From Paraburkholderia silvatlantica (GTDB lineage: Bacteria; Pseudomonadota; Gammaproteobacteria; Burkholderiales; Burkholderiaceae): 64,000 bases of DNA. The notes below the pieces were generated by a model that was given only the letters and a program-made list of their open reading frames with translations, was not told where the DNA came from and ran no database searches. Shown one piece after another: positions 1 to 8,295 of this stretch; the stretch's first letter is position 1; each line of letters opens with the position of its first letter. A program made the position numbers and the translations under genes. The stretch is taken from positions 1 through 64,000 of the forward strand of contig NZ_QEOL01000026.1 in the NCBI RefSeq assembly GCF_003096715.1. The letters run 5' to 3'.

Positions 1-156
1 GTGTCTTCGTTCTCGCTGCCCTGTCCAACTGCTGCACCGCCGACGTGCTGGCGTAACGCTGATGGCAAGCGCGCCGAATTGTTCAGGACGGACTATGTAC
101 ATGTGAACGCTGTAATCGAGAATGGACGTCCGTTTTATCTCGTAACCGACCGTTGA
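1..156 (+). CDS. C-terminal fragment of an unidentified protein (cut by window edge)
   Basis: A plus-strand frame is open from the first base to the TGA at 154-156, giving about 51 residues that end in NGRPFYLVTDR. No start can be assigned because the gene would begin outside the window. The last 30 residues look protein-like, while the first 18 are Pro/Cys-rich and look less so, so a frameshifted remnant is possible. I do not recognise a family. The AT-richer base use differs from the flagellar genes further on. Confidence 0.3.
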   Translation: MSSFSLPCPTAAPPTCWRNADGKRAELFRTDYVHVNAVIENGRPFYLVTDR

Positions 157-783
157 ATACGGGCGTGTTCGAAGGGCTGAAACGGGTCGTGAGCCGTTGT
201 ATCGTTTGTTCACTATCGATGGATCGCTGAGGGTCGGCCGGCATCACCAGCATTTCGTAATAATCCGTTACAAAAAACCTCCGTGGTGCGACAGTTGTAC
301 CCCAAGTCGTACCCGCAAGGCGGCGGGTGCCCCTTGGTGCCCTATTCGGCGCGCCTTTTGCCGATTTATTCGATCCCAGCCGGGCCTTCAGCGGTTTCCC
401 TCCTTCCTCTGTGAGTTTTCGCCACAGATGGCCACCGGCAGGTTCTGCAGCGCGCTCGATACCTTGAATCGCCGCTGCCTGAAGCATAGCTCTCCCGTGT
501 CACCTTGTACGCCCTCATGGCGTCCGATTCGACGTTCCCGAAAAAAGTCAAACTTTCCGCTCGTTCGATCGGCTTTCTCCGGTTTCGTCCTCTCGTCCAG
601 TCAAGTCGACGTCCTTCAAACTGTAAGTTCTGCCGTTCAACCCGAACACTTCCTGCCTCGCGTGCCCGTCGCTAAGTATTAAGTTCCTGAAAAAAAAGAC
701 GTTAAAACATAGATTGGTCGAGTGCTAATGGGTAAAAGAAACCGAAAGCATTTCGTTGGAATATCATTTCTCCTGGGAAGAAC
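157..783. other. Non-coding stretch, possibly an island edge or gene remnants
   Basis: The open frames here on both strands are short, mutually overlapping and low-quality (Arg/Pro/Ser-rich), so I call none of them genes. Around 303-345 the minus strand shows repeated GGGTAC/GGGCAC words in roughly 10-base steps. Base composition is lower in GC than in the flagellar regions. The last 80 bases should hold the promoter of the lipoprotein gene, but I see no convincing -35/-10 pair. Confidence 0.4.
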
Positions 784-1623
784 ATGAAGAGAAGCTTGAC
801 TGGACTCGTCTGCTGTGTCGCGATGTCGCTTTCGGCTTGCGGAGGTGATGCATCGCTAAATGTCGATGGAAAGGGGAATGCGGGAGTCTCTGCTGCCACA
901 TTCCGCACTGATACCAGCTATAGAAAACTGGCCGGTTCAAGCATGAAGCCGCCCATTGCAGTTCGTGGCTTTTACGTTCGGGTGACGCACGAGCACGGCG
1001 GTTGGGTATTGGACTCGATATCCAGAAATCAGCTGTCGAGAAATCAACTGCAGGAAATATTTTGGGTTTCGGAAGACAAGCGCAATTGGTATCTAGCCAT
1101 CCCCAGCGAGGTTGCTTGGTGTGACTCGAACGCGAGCCAGGATGTTGCGCCCTACACGGTCTGCAATAGCCAATTCGGCAGCTTCAGCAAGCTCGGGGCC
1201 ATGGTTTCGGTGACGACGAGTCTTGGTGCGTCGATGCTCAAGACCAAGCCTTATTCGGTCAATAAAGCCGACGCCGAAAACGTCGTTCATTCAATCCAGG
1301 AGAGCGAATTGAACGATGCGTATTTGAAGATGTTCAAGAACGAACTCGACCAAAGAGCGTTGGCAAAAGCGAAACTCGATGAGCAGCGCCAGGAAGAGGA
1401 ACAAGCGAGATTGTTGGCGAATCAGCGCATTGAGGACAATGCTAGGTCAATGAGAAAGCAGGCTCGAATTGGCATGCAGACGAATTGCGGTCAAGTGTTC
1501 GACGTTCGTCTTCCGATGTTGGGGGTACAGACGATGCATGGTGCACAGTACATCGACATATCGAAGTTGTATGGGCCGGATACCGATTGCAATTTTGTGA
1601 ACGGAGTTTATGTCGGTCGATAG
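784..1623 (+). CDS. Putative lipoprotein of unknown function
   Basis: This encodes 279 residues beginning with a lipoprotein signal peptide: basic MKR, a hydrophobic core and the lipobox LSAC with Cys19. Gly at +2 predicts outer-membrane sorting. A GGGAAG ribosome site precedes the ATG. The middle holds two cysteines (WCDSN and TVCNS), residues about 180-225 are a charged Glu/Gln/Arg helix likely to form a coiled coil, and two more cysteines lie near the C terminus (TNCGQ and DTDCN). I recognise no family. It converges on the methyltransferase gene at 1837 and stands alone. Codons such as AGA, TTG and ATA are commoner than in the flagellar genes, which fits recent acquisition. Confidence 0.7.
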   Translation: MKRSLTGLVCCVAMSLSACGGDASLNVDGKGNAGVSAATFRTDTSYRKLAGSSMKPPIAVRGFYVRVTHEHGGWVLDSISRNQLSRNQLQEIFWVSEDKRNWYLAIPSEVAWCDSNASQDVAPYTVCNSQFGSFSKLGAMVSVTTSLGASMLKTKPYSVNKADAENVVHSIQESELNDAYLKMFKNELDQRALAKAKLDEQRQEEEQARLLANQRIEDNARSMRKQARIGMQTNCGQVFDVRLPMLGVQTMHGAQYIDISKLYGPDTDCNFVNGVYVGR

Positions 1624-1836
1624 CGTCGAAAGTACTGTATAGAGAAAAGCCCACTCAAAGGCGAGCTTTATTTTTATTGCGTTACCAGATGGCAGGTTTC
1701 CCACCATTACCCCCTTCTTCCAAAGCATTTCGTCTGCAACTGCAATCAGTTTAGTCGGATGGAGGCTATGTCGCACGGAGCCGGATAGTTGGATTTTGAA
1801 GCCGATGTAGATCCCATGCCGGCACCGTACGGTTTG

Positions 1837-2652
1837 TTACGCCGCTGATTTGTTTCCGTTTTTCGCAAGCAATTCTTGCGCAGTTTCAGCGCGTTGGTTA
1901 GCTGCGGTAACTTCGACCCTCGCTCGTTCAAGCGCTTGTTTCGATACTTCAAGCGCATTGAACATTTGTAATTCCCGATGTTGAAGCTCACGGACCTTCT
2001 GCGTAAGTGATTCGATCCTCTGCATATCCTCAGGATATTCGGAGTATTTCAGAATTCCCGAATGGCCATGCTTCATTCCATTCTGAAAATTCTGGAAAGT
2101 ATCGATGATACGTTCGGGATGATGGCCGAGATGACTTTCATCTTTGAGGAAAACTCCGATGAAATCGCTCCACACGCCGTTGTGTTGGACGCTGACATAC
2201 GATTCAAGCTGGACTGGGTTGAGTCCCTGACGACGGGCCCATGTCACCATTGCTTTTCCTGCTTCCGGATAGAACCTCCAGCAGTCCACCGGGTATCGAT
2301 GGAACATCCCGTTGGACGGCGCATTGAGATAGAAGAGTCCGGAGGGCCGCAAGATGCGGAGTATTTCGTTGAAAACCAGCCAGAACATCTCCGAATGTTC
2401 GAAGCAGGATGAACTGATTACCGCATCGACGGATTCATCTTCAAAGGGCAGTTGATAAGGATCGTTTATCACGATATCCACGCCGTTTCCCTTGACGAAA
2501 TCCACCCCGATATATTTTGCATTATCGGGAGCGACTTCGCGCAGGGAACCGTTGACGTTCTGGGCCCCGATGTCGACGACGGTCACTTCTCCAATTCTCG
2601 CAACGTAGGTGTCGAAGAACATCTTTCCATTCAGCATTGCGGACGGATGCAT
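1837..2652 (-). CDS. Class I SAM-dependent methyltransferase with C-terminal coiled coil
   Basis: This 271-residue protein has a Rossmann methyltransferase fold: motif I VVDIGAQNVNG near residues 24-34, the acidic ribose-binding IGVDFVKG, and the Methyltransf_11-like DAVISSSCFEH followed by LRPSGLFYLNAPSNG. Residues from about 205 on form a heptad-like Glu/Gln/Arg helix, probably a coiled coil for oligomerisation or partner binding. AGAGAG lies just upstream of the ATG. It is the last gene of a minus-strand series, 68 bases after the glycosyltransferase/methyltransferase gene. By context I infer methylation of a sugar on flagellin or another surface glycan; the substrate is not shown by sequence. 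Confidence 0.8.
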   Translation of the reverse strand: MHPSAMLNGKMFFDTYVARIGEVTVVDIGAQNVNGSLREVAPDNAKYIGVDFVKGNGVDIVINDPYQLPFEDESVDAVISSSCFEHSEMFWLVFNEILRILRPSGLFYLNAPSNGMFHRYPVDCWRFYPEAGKAMVTWARRQGLNPVQLESYVSVQHNGVWSDFIGVFLKDESHLGHHPERIIDTFQNFQNGMKHGHSGILKYSEYPEDMQRIESLTQKVRELQHRELQMFNALEVSKQALERARVEVTAANQRAETAQELLAKNGNKSAA

Positions 2653-2720
2653 AATATCTCTCTGTGACTATTTCAGTGTGATTGTGTCAATGGGGCTTGC
2701 GATTAGCCGGTCCACGGAAT

Positions 2721-4187
2721 TCAAGCGCTTTTGATGAAGGTTTCGTAGTTTAGTTTTTCGGCAGGTGTGGTAGCCCGCTTGCGCAGCTTGACCTGGATTG
2801 CATCGACCGCTCGCGGAAAGCGCGCAACCTTGGCAATGTCGTTGAACTGCTGCATCAGTTCGGCGCCGTATTCGTTGACCGTATAACGCTGTTCGACAAC
2901 GTCGAAACGGTAGTCAGTCCAACCAACATACCAGCACCAGTCCGTGTAATAGAGCCAGCTTCGTTCGTTGAATGCCCGGACGTGTGTGGGATCCTGCCAC
3001 GCACCGTAAGAAAGATCATATGGGACAATCGCCTCCAAAATGCCGTCGACAGCAAGCAGTTCGAGGCAGTTGGTCATGGCGGTAATGAGGTTGGGGATAT
3101 GCTCCAACACGTTGTCGGCGAGGATGTACTCGAAATGACCACGCGGGATCGCAACCTCACCGAACCGCCTTGTCGAAAGCGACTGACTAAACGGGAAGGC
3201 GTGGTTGAAATCGAAGAGCAGATCTGGATCACGTTCCGCCAGGATGTCGACGTTGAACATGTCGTCCTTCCAGCTTTTTCCTGAGCCGAAATTGAGTTTC
3301 TTTGGGATTGTCACGACTGGTTCGCCTACGGGTTCTGGCACGCCGTCCTTGCACATCTGATCCAATACAGCTTTCAGGTATGTCGTGACCGGGCGCGACT
3401 GGATGAGCGAGAAACCGTTCGCGGCCAGTCGCTCGCGTTCTTTTTGCGACGCTACTAGCCGCAGCGCCATCCGCGGCAAGGCGTCGTAGTGTGCAAATGC
3501 AACGCCGTCTGCAAGTGCGGCGTCCTCTGCAAGATCCGAACTGTGTTCGCTTAGAACAACGCAGCGGTTGGCCAGGAGATAGACGATGCGCACCATCTCC
3601 AGCACCTTGGCTTCGTAGTAGTGCAGATTCAGGACCAAGCGCGATCTACCGATCATTGCATCGCGCGAAGCGCCATACACGCCGTACAGGGTTTCGACAT
3701 GCAACCCCAGTGCGCGCATCTGATCGATCGTGGCCTGGCGTCTCGGGTTGACCGATCCGAAGAACAGGACATCAATATCCGGCTCGCTGACGTGCGTAAT
3801 ACGGGTGAGTTCTGGAGCGTATCCGATCGGGAGAATCGCGGAGACGGTTACCCCGAGGGCCGCCAGCCGCTCGGCGTTCTGCTGGCTGTAATCCCATACC
3901 TCGTAGCGCCGGTAGACCTCCAGCAACGCCGGCGTAAACCATTGCGAACCCTGTTGAACCTGTTCCAGGTTATAGAGGATCGCGTCCTCGGCAAGCCCCA
4001 GTGGATGGTGGGGAAGCAGGTTTGGCCCGAGGACGATGTGCCGGCGCCCGCGCAGTCGCCCCTCGGTAGTTAGGACGGAATCGTGACCAAGCGCAATCAG
4101 ACCGTAATGCAGGGTCTCGGCAACCTCATGGAACGCTGCCGAATGGACAAAGCCAGGCGGCGAAACGATGGTCACAGCAAACTTCAT
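2721..4187 (-). CDS. Fused glycosyltransferase-like / SAM methyltransferase protein
   Basis: I place the start at the ATG at 4187 (MKFAVTIVSPPGF) because AAGGA lies 7 bases upstream; an ATG at 4220 gives 11 more residues without a good ribosome site. The product has about 488 residues. Residues 1-275 resemble GT-B (GT4/CgeB-like) glycosyltransferases, including DIDVLFFGSVNPRR and a segment with KVLEMVRIVYLLANRCVVLSE. Residues about 295-470 form a methyltransferase-like domain with KKLNFGSGKSWKDDMFNVDI, YILADNVLEHI and VDGILEAIVPYD. It sits between the large glycosyltransferase (75-base gap) and the methyltransferase. A role in elaborating a flagellin glycan is inferred from context. Confidence 0.75.
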   Translation of the reverse strand: MKFAVTIVSPPGFVHSAAFHEVAETLHYGLIALGHDSVLTTEGRLRGRRHIVLGPNLLPHHPLGLAEDAILYNLEQVQQGSQWFTPALLEVYRRYEVWDYSQQNAERLAALGVTVSAILPIGYAPELTRITHVSEPDIDVLFFGSVNPRRQATIDQMRALGLHVETLYGVYGASRDAMIGRSRLVLNLHYYEAKVLEMVRIVYLLANRCVVLSEHSSDLAEDAALADGVAFAHYDALPRMALRLVASQKERERLAANGFSLIQSRPVTTYLKAVLDQMCKDGVPEPVGEPVVTIPKKLNFGSGKSWKDDMFNVDILAERDPDLLFDFNHAFPFSQSLSTRRFGEVAIPRGHFEYILADNVLEHIPNLITAMTNCLELLAVDGILEAIVPYDLSYGAWQDPTHVRAFNERSWLYYTDWCWYVGWTDYRFDVVEQRYTVNEYGAELMQQFNDIAKVARFPRAVDAIQVKLRKRATTPAEKLNYETFIKSA

Positions 4188-4262
4188 GTGAATCCTTGCA
4201 ATGTCGCCCGGAAGTGACACCGGGCGATCGTGATGGTTTGATTGAACGACGAAGCGAGACGG

Positions 4263-7200
4263 TTACTTAAGGAACGTCGACCATTCCTGGTGTTCGCGAT
4301 AGTACTTATCCTCCGCAGCATCTAGTCCATTGTCCTTGTACCAGGGCACGTGCTTGCACGTATATCGACCGCCAAAACGGACCGCAGCCAGGTGAGATTC
4401 GCGGAGGAAATACCGCTTGTTGTAGAGCGCGAAGGTTGTATCGATCGGGGCTTGGTAGATCGGGTCGCCGGCGGCCGTCGAGCCGACTTTGTGTTGCCAA
4501 AAGCGCGCTTCCCATTGAAGCAGGCTGTACGTATTAGCGCCGTCGGTTTGCAAGATTCCGAGGGCCTTCTCGTTCATTAGTTCGGGTTGCGAGATATCAA
4601 GTGCAAAGCCGGCCTTGCCAATTCGTAAGGCCTCAGTGGCGTCTATCAGATCGAAGAGGAATGTGCCCGGCAGTTCCGGATTCAGTTCGAGATCCGGATC
4701 GGTGATGCAGAAGAGATCTGGTAACCGGTCATAGATGACGTCCGATAGCGTGATAGCTCGAGGCCCGACGTTATCGTCGAGCCTCACGACGCTCACCGTA
4801 TCCTGAATGCTCTCGAGATAGCTCAGCATGGCAGGTGCGCTTGATGCGTTGTCGACAACGATGAGGTTTCTGAGCCCTTTGGACTGGAGCTGCGATACCA
4901 TTCTGCGCAGATACGTGGTGTTGTTGAAGGCCGGGATCAGCACGGGGATGTTTGCGACCAGGGCACCGACTGGATGTCGGTATTGGCGGCTTCCCTCCCG
5001 TACCGCTAGAAACTCGGCCGCCGGACGCGGCTCATTGACCGGGGCGATGCGTGCGCGGTCGTTCGCGTATTGGGAGAGAACAGCGAGTTCGCGGTGGATG
5101 TTCTGATCGCTCGGCAACAGGGCAGCAGCGTGGCGCAAAGGCTCGAGTGCCTCTGAAAGCTTGCCTTGCTGGCGTAACGACGTTGCGAGCATACGCCACC
5201 CCATGCCGACTTCAGGCATCAGCACGGTGAGTTGGCGGGCAACGGCCGTGGCCTCGTCAAACTGCTGCTTGTCGAGCAGGATCGTGAGCGTATCGATGAA
5301 TTCCCCAAGCAACTCAGCGCGTTGCTCACGCGACAGTTGGCTCGGCTGGCTGTCTTTAGGGACGGAGGTGTCACTGGACTGTGCCAGGACCTCAAAGTGC
5401 TCGGCTTCGAGCCCGTCGCACCAGCGCTGCCACATGGTGCGCAGCGCCCGCGACGCGGCGTTGGCGATCGTGCTTGCGCTGATGATGGGCGACTGCACGC
5501 AATGCTGGCGAAGCTCGCGGCGTACTGTCGCGAGCGCGTCGAGGTCGGCGGCCAGCGCGACACACTTGCGTACAAAGTCATCTTTGTCGTGCGCGACGAA
5601 TGCCTCTTCGAGGCCAAGGTGCGAGAGCCACCCAGTGCTGCCGCGGCTCGCCATCGAAACGCCGGGCAGCGTCACGGTGGGAACGCCCATCCACAGCGCG
5701 TGCATGGTCGTAGTCGAGCCGGCAAATGGGAACGCGTCGAGACAGACATCGACTTGCTGGTGCTGGCGCAGATATTCGTCGGTGCCCTTGCGCTGCATAA
5801 AGCTGATGCGGCTTACGTCGATGCCTTCGCCTGCGAACAGCTTGGCCAGCTTGTTCATCTGTTCGATCGACGTGATCGCGCCAATGAGCATGCGCGAAGT
5901 CGGTATCTCGCGCAGCACGCGTGCCCAAAGCGCCACGACTTCCGGCCCGATCTTGACCAGACGGCTGAAGCTGCCGAATGTCAGGTAGCCGTTTTTCAAG
6001 GCGGGCAGCTCGCTCACCTCCGGCGCTTGGGCGTACGGCTTGAACGGCGCGAGAGCCGGCAGGAACACGAGCTTTTCCGAGAAACGGCTGGCGAACTGTT
6101 CGAGCGGCGTGACAAACCGGTCCGACATGTAATAGTCGATGGACGTCAGACCGGTCGTGGCTGGATTGCCGATCCAGCTTACCTGGACCGGCGCTGGCTT
6201 GTGCGCGAAGGCCACGAGCCGATTGCGGCCGGTATGGCCGGACAGATCGATGAGAATATCGATGCCGTCATTGAGGATCTTCTGGGCAACCATTGCGTCG
6301 CTCATGCCGAAGATTTCATGCCAACCGTGCGCCTGTGCCCTGATCTGCGCGGTGAAGCCATCGCGAACCGCATAGTTCGAATAGAAGTGCAGGGATAGGC
6401 TCGTGTCGCGCGCCAGATGCTCTACGACTGACAGGAGGAAATACGCGACCGGGTGATTGATCAGGTCGCCAGAAACAAAGCCGATCCGCAGGCGCCGCGA
6501 CGGATCGCGTTCATTGGTGTGCTGCGGCCAGTTCGCACGCAGTGCGGCTTCATGGCGCACCCCATACTCGCGAAATTCCGAGAATGCGGTCGCGGCGTCG
6601 AGATCAGTCTTGTGCATCAGGCAGAACAGCAGGTTGCTATGCGTCGCCGCCTGCATTGGCGCGAGTTCGAGCGCACGGCGGAATGCGCTTTCCGCCTCAT
6701 CGTACTGACCGTGCTCGGACAGCGCGTTGCCTAGCGCGTCGAGCTCAAGTGGGTCTCCCGGTGCCAATTCCACAGCGCGCTGGATGCGGGCAATACCCTC
6801 AGCGGCTCGGCCCAATGCCTGTAAGGCGGCACCCAGTGTGCGATGCAGAGCGGCGCTCTCGGGATGTCTTTCGAGAGCCTTGCGGCAGTGCGTTTCGGCT
6901 TGCTGAAACTGGCGAGTGATATGCAGGGCATCAGCCAGCATCGTCTGGGCGAGGAGATTGTTCGGCAGCAGGCTGGCGGCACGTTCGGCCGCATTTAGCG
7001 ACTCTGCGTAGTTGCCTGTGCGCTGCAGGGCGTGTGCGAGCGCAATCCAACATTCGCCATGCGACGGATTATGTGTCGTCAAGCGGCGCGCAACCTGCAG
7101 GGCAGCCTCGATTTTTCCGCTGTTGAAGAGATCTGTGTACTGACGCAGTTCCTTGGAACTTGCCCGACGCAGATCGAGTTTCGCTGTGCGGGGCGTGTCC

Positions 7201-7694
7201 GACGCTTCGAGTATTGGCGAAATATCAGATGTCACGGCTGCGTGCGAAGCGCTGTGTAAGGGCTCCGACGCCGTCCGGCCATCTTGCTGAGGCAAACACG
7301 CAGTCAACGTCTCGATGGCATCTCCGGGAACGCCGCATTGCCGCGCCACGTCGAGCGCCATCCGTGCGGCTTCGAACTGGTTGCTCGCGGTGAGGGCGTT
7401 GAAGTAGTAGACCCAAAGTTGCGCGAAATTCGGCGTGTGGCCGAGCACCGCTTCGAAGTGCGGCACGGCCTCGGCTGGCCGGTTCGTTTGCATGTACAGC
7501 ACGCCGATGTGGTAGTTGGCGTCGACATGGTCGCTGTCCGCTTCCAGCGCAATGGCGTAGAGGGCTTCGGCTTCGCCGTATTCCTGTTTGCGATGATGTT
7601 CGATCCCGGCTTCCATGACGAGCCGGATGTCGTCCCCCATTTGCGATTGGGGGGCTAGCGCGGTGGTTTCAGTCGGAGTTGGGAAAGCGGTCAT
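4263..7694 (-). CDS. Multidomain TPR / GT41 (SPINDLY-OGT type) / GT2 glycosyltransferase
   Basis: This protein of 1143 residues has five regions. TPR repeats lie at about 30-130 and again at 185-350. A GT41 O-GlcNAc-transferase-like catalytic region at about 401-745 contains RLRIGFVSGDLINHPVAY, LSGHTGR (His487, the position of the OGT active-site His), LTFGSFSRLVKI (Lys581) and GSTTTMHALWMGVPTVTLPG. A third TPR block lies at about 800-875. A GT2-like domain at 913-1143 has VLIPAFNN, LIVVDNASS and the metal-binding DPD at 999-1001. GT41-TPR enzymes modify Ser/Thr of proteins, and the gene lies next to fliT-fliD-fliC, so flagellin is the likely acceptor (inference). It heads the minus-strand block 7694-1837. 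Confidence 0.88.
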   Translation of the reverse strand: MTAFPTPTETTALAPQSQMGDDIRLVMEAGIEHHRKQEYGEAEALYAIALEADSDHVDANYHIGVLYMQTNRPAEAVPHFEAVLGHTPNFAQLWVYYFNALTASNQFEAARMALDVARQCGVPGDAIETLTACLPQQDGRTASEPLHSASHAAVTSDISPILEASDTPRTAKLDLRRASSKELRQYTDLFNSGKIEAALQVARRLTTHNPSHGECWIALAHALQRTGNYAESLNAAERAASLLPNNLLAQTMLADALHITRQFQQAETHCRKALERHPESAALHRTLGAALQALGRAAEGIARIQRAVELAPGDPLELDALGNALSEHGQYDEAESAFRRALELAPMQAATHSNLLFCLMHKTDLDAATAFSEFREYGVRHEAALRANWPQHTNERDPSRRLRIGFVSGDLINHPVAYFLLSVVEHLARDTSLSLHFYSNYAVRDGFTAQIRAQAHGWHEIFGMSDAMVAQKILNDGIDILIDLSGHTGRNRLVAFAHKPAPVQVSWIGNPATTGLTSIDYYMSDRFVTPLEQFASRFSEKLVFLPALAPFKPYAQAPEVSELPALKNGYLTFGSFSRLVKIGPEVVALWARVLREIPTSRMLIGAITSIEQMNKLAKLFAGEGIDVSRISFMQRKGTDEYLRQHQQVDVCLDAFPFAGSTTTMHALWMGVPTVTLPGVSMASRGSTGWLSHLGLEEAFVAHDKDDFVRKCVALAADLDALATVRRELRQHCVQSPIISASTIANAASRALRTMWQRWCDGLEAEHFEVLAQSSDTSVPKDSQPSQLSREQRAELLGEFIDTLTILLDKQQFDEATAVARQLTVLMPEVGMGWRMLATSLRQQGKLSEALEPLRHAAALLPSDQNIHRELAVLSQYANDRARIAPVNEPRPAAEFLAVREGSRQYRHPVGALVANIPVLIPAFNNTTYLRRMVSQLQSKGLRNLIVVDNASSAPAMLSYLESIQDTVSVVRLDDNVGPRAITLSDVIYDRLPDLFCITDPDLELNPELPGTFLFDLIDATEALRIGKAGFALDISQPELMNEKALGILQTDGANTYSLLQWEARFWQHKVGSTAAGDPIYQAPIDTTFALYNKRYFLRESHLAAVRFGGRYTCKHVPWYKDNGLDAAEDKYYREHQEWSTFLK

Positions 7695-7972
7695 GACGAA
7701 GGCGTGCTTGCGCCGCAGTTAGCAGAAATAAGTCAATTATCGAGGGCGCTCAGTCGGAGCGAATTGCCGAGTTGACGTCAAAACGCCCGCCAATTCGGCG
7801 ATGCGAGCGAAGGGCGGAGATGGGGGCGGGGTAGCCGGCCGTTGCTGCCAGAGGCGTGCGCGATGAGGACGCACAAAATAAAGCCCGCATGAGGCGGGCC
7901 GAAGTACGCGAATGCACCCTAAGGGGCACAATGATTGGTTGTTATTCCTGCACGCCCTGCGAAGTCCGTGCT
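7695..7972. other. Intergenic region with promoter potential for the glycosylation block
   Basis: This gap separates the fliT-like gene from the GT41 gene; both are on the minus strand. It holds the terminator hairpin at 7875-7899. Read on the minus strand, GATAAT (complement of 7736-7741) lies 42 bases before the GT41 start and could be a -10 box, but its -35 region is poor. No small gene is convincing. Confidence 0.4.
7875..7899 (-). terminator. Rho-independent terminator after fliC-fliD-fliT
   Basis: On the minus strand GCCCGC, a five-base loop and GCGGGC form a hairpin followed by TTTATTTT. It lies 74 bases beyond the stop of the fliT-like gene and separates the filament genes from the glycosyltransferase block. 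Confidence 0.75.
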
Positions 7973-8272
7973 TCAGAACTGCGCAACGCGCTGATACTGG
8001 TTCACGTTGCGCGTTGCCTGTATTGCAGAACGGTACTCGGCGCTGAGCGTGCTTTGTGCCGACTCCGCCGCTGCGGCGACACGCGCGTTGATCGCGTGAA
8101 CCTGCTTGAGCACGTCGAGCGCGGCGCCCGTTTGCTTCGCGGAAAGCGACATGAGAAGGGGAGAGCGCTCGTTCGCGAGCTCGGCCGCCTTTTCCCATTC
8201 GCCGACGGCCGCCGCCTGCTCGATGTCCTTCGTGATCCTCCAGATGCGATCGATGGGCGCTGCGAATTCCAT
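7973..8272 (-). CDS. fliT: FliT-like flagellar chaperone
   Basis: A 99-residue, wholly helical, soluble protein with no signal peptide, and only weakly conserved in sequence, as is usual for FliT. In enteric bacteria FliT is the export chaperone of the cap protein FliD and an anti-FlhDC factor. AGGAGAG precedes the ATG. It lies 23 bases downstream of fliD in the same direction, the classic place for fliT. No fliS is found between fliD and this gene. The assignment rests on position, size and helical content more than on motifs. Confidence 0.65.
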   Translation of the reverse strand: MEFAAPIDRIWRITKDIEQAAAVGEWEKAAELANERSPLLMSLSAKQTGAALDVLKQVHAINARVAAAAESAQSTLSAEYRSAIQATRNVNQYQRVAQF

Positions 8273-8295
8273 GTCGTCTCTCCTGCTGGAAGCGC

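Noticed and set aside
197..682. 161-residue plus-strand and 134-residue minus-strand frames before the lipoprotein gene
   Set aside because: They overlap each other, have Arg/Ser/Pro-rich composition and lack ribosome sites; neither looks like a protein.
7725..7735. GCAGAAATAAG resembling an FlhDC half-site upstream of the GT41 gene
   Set aside because: There is no second half at 14-16 bases and the flanking bases fit poorly; a single short word is expected by chance.
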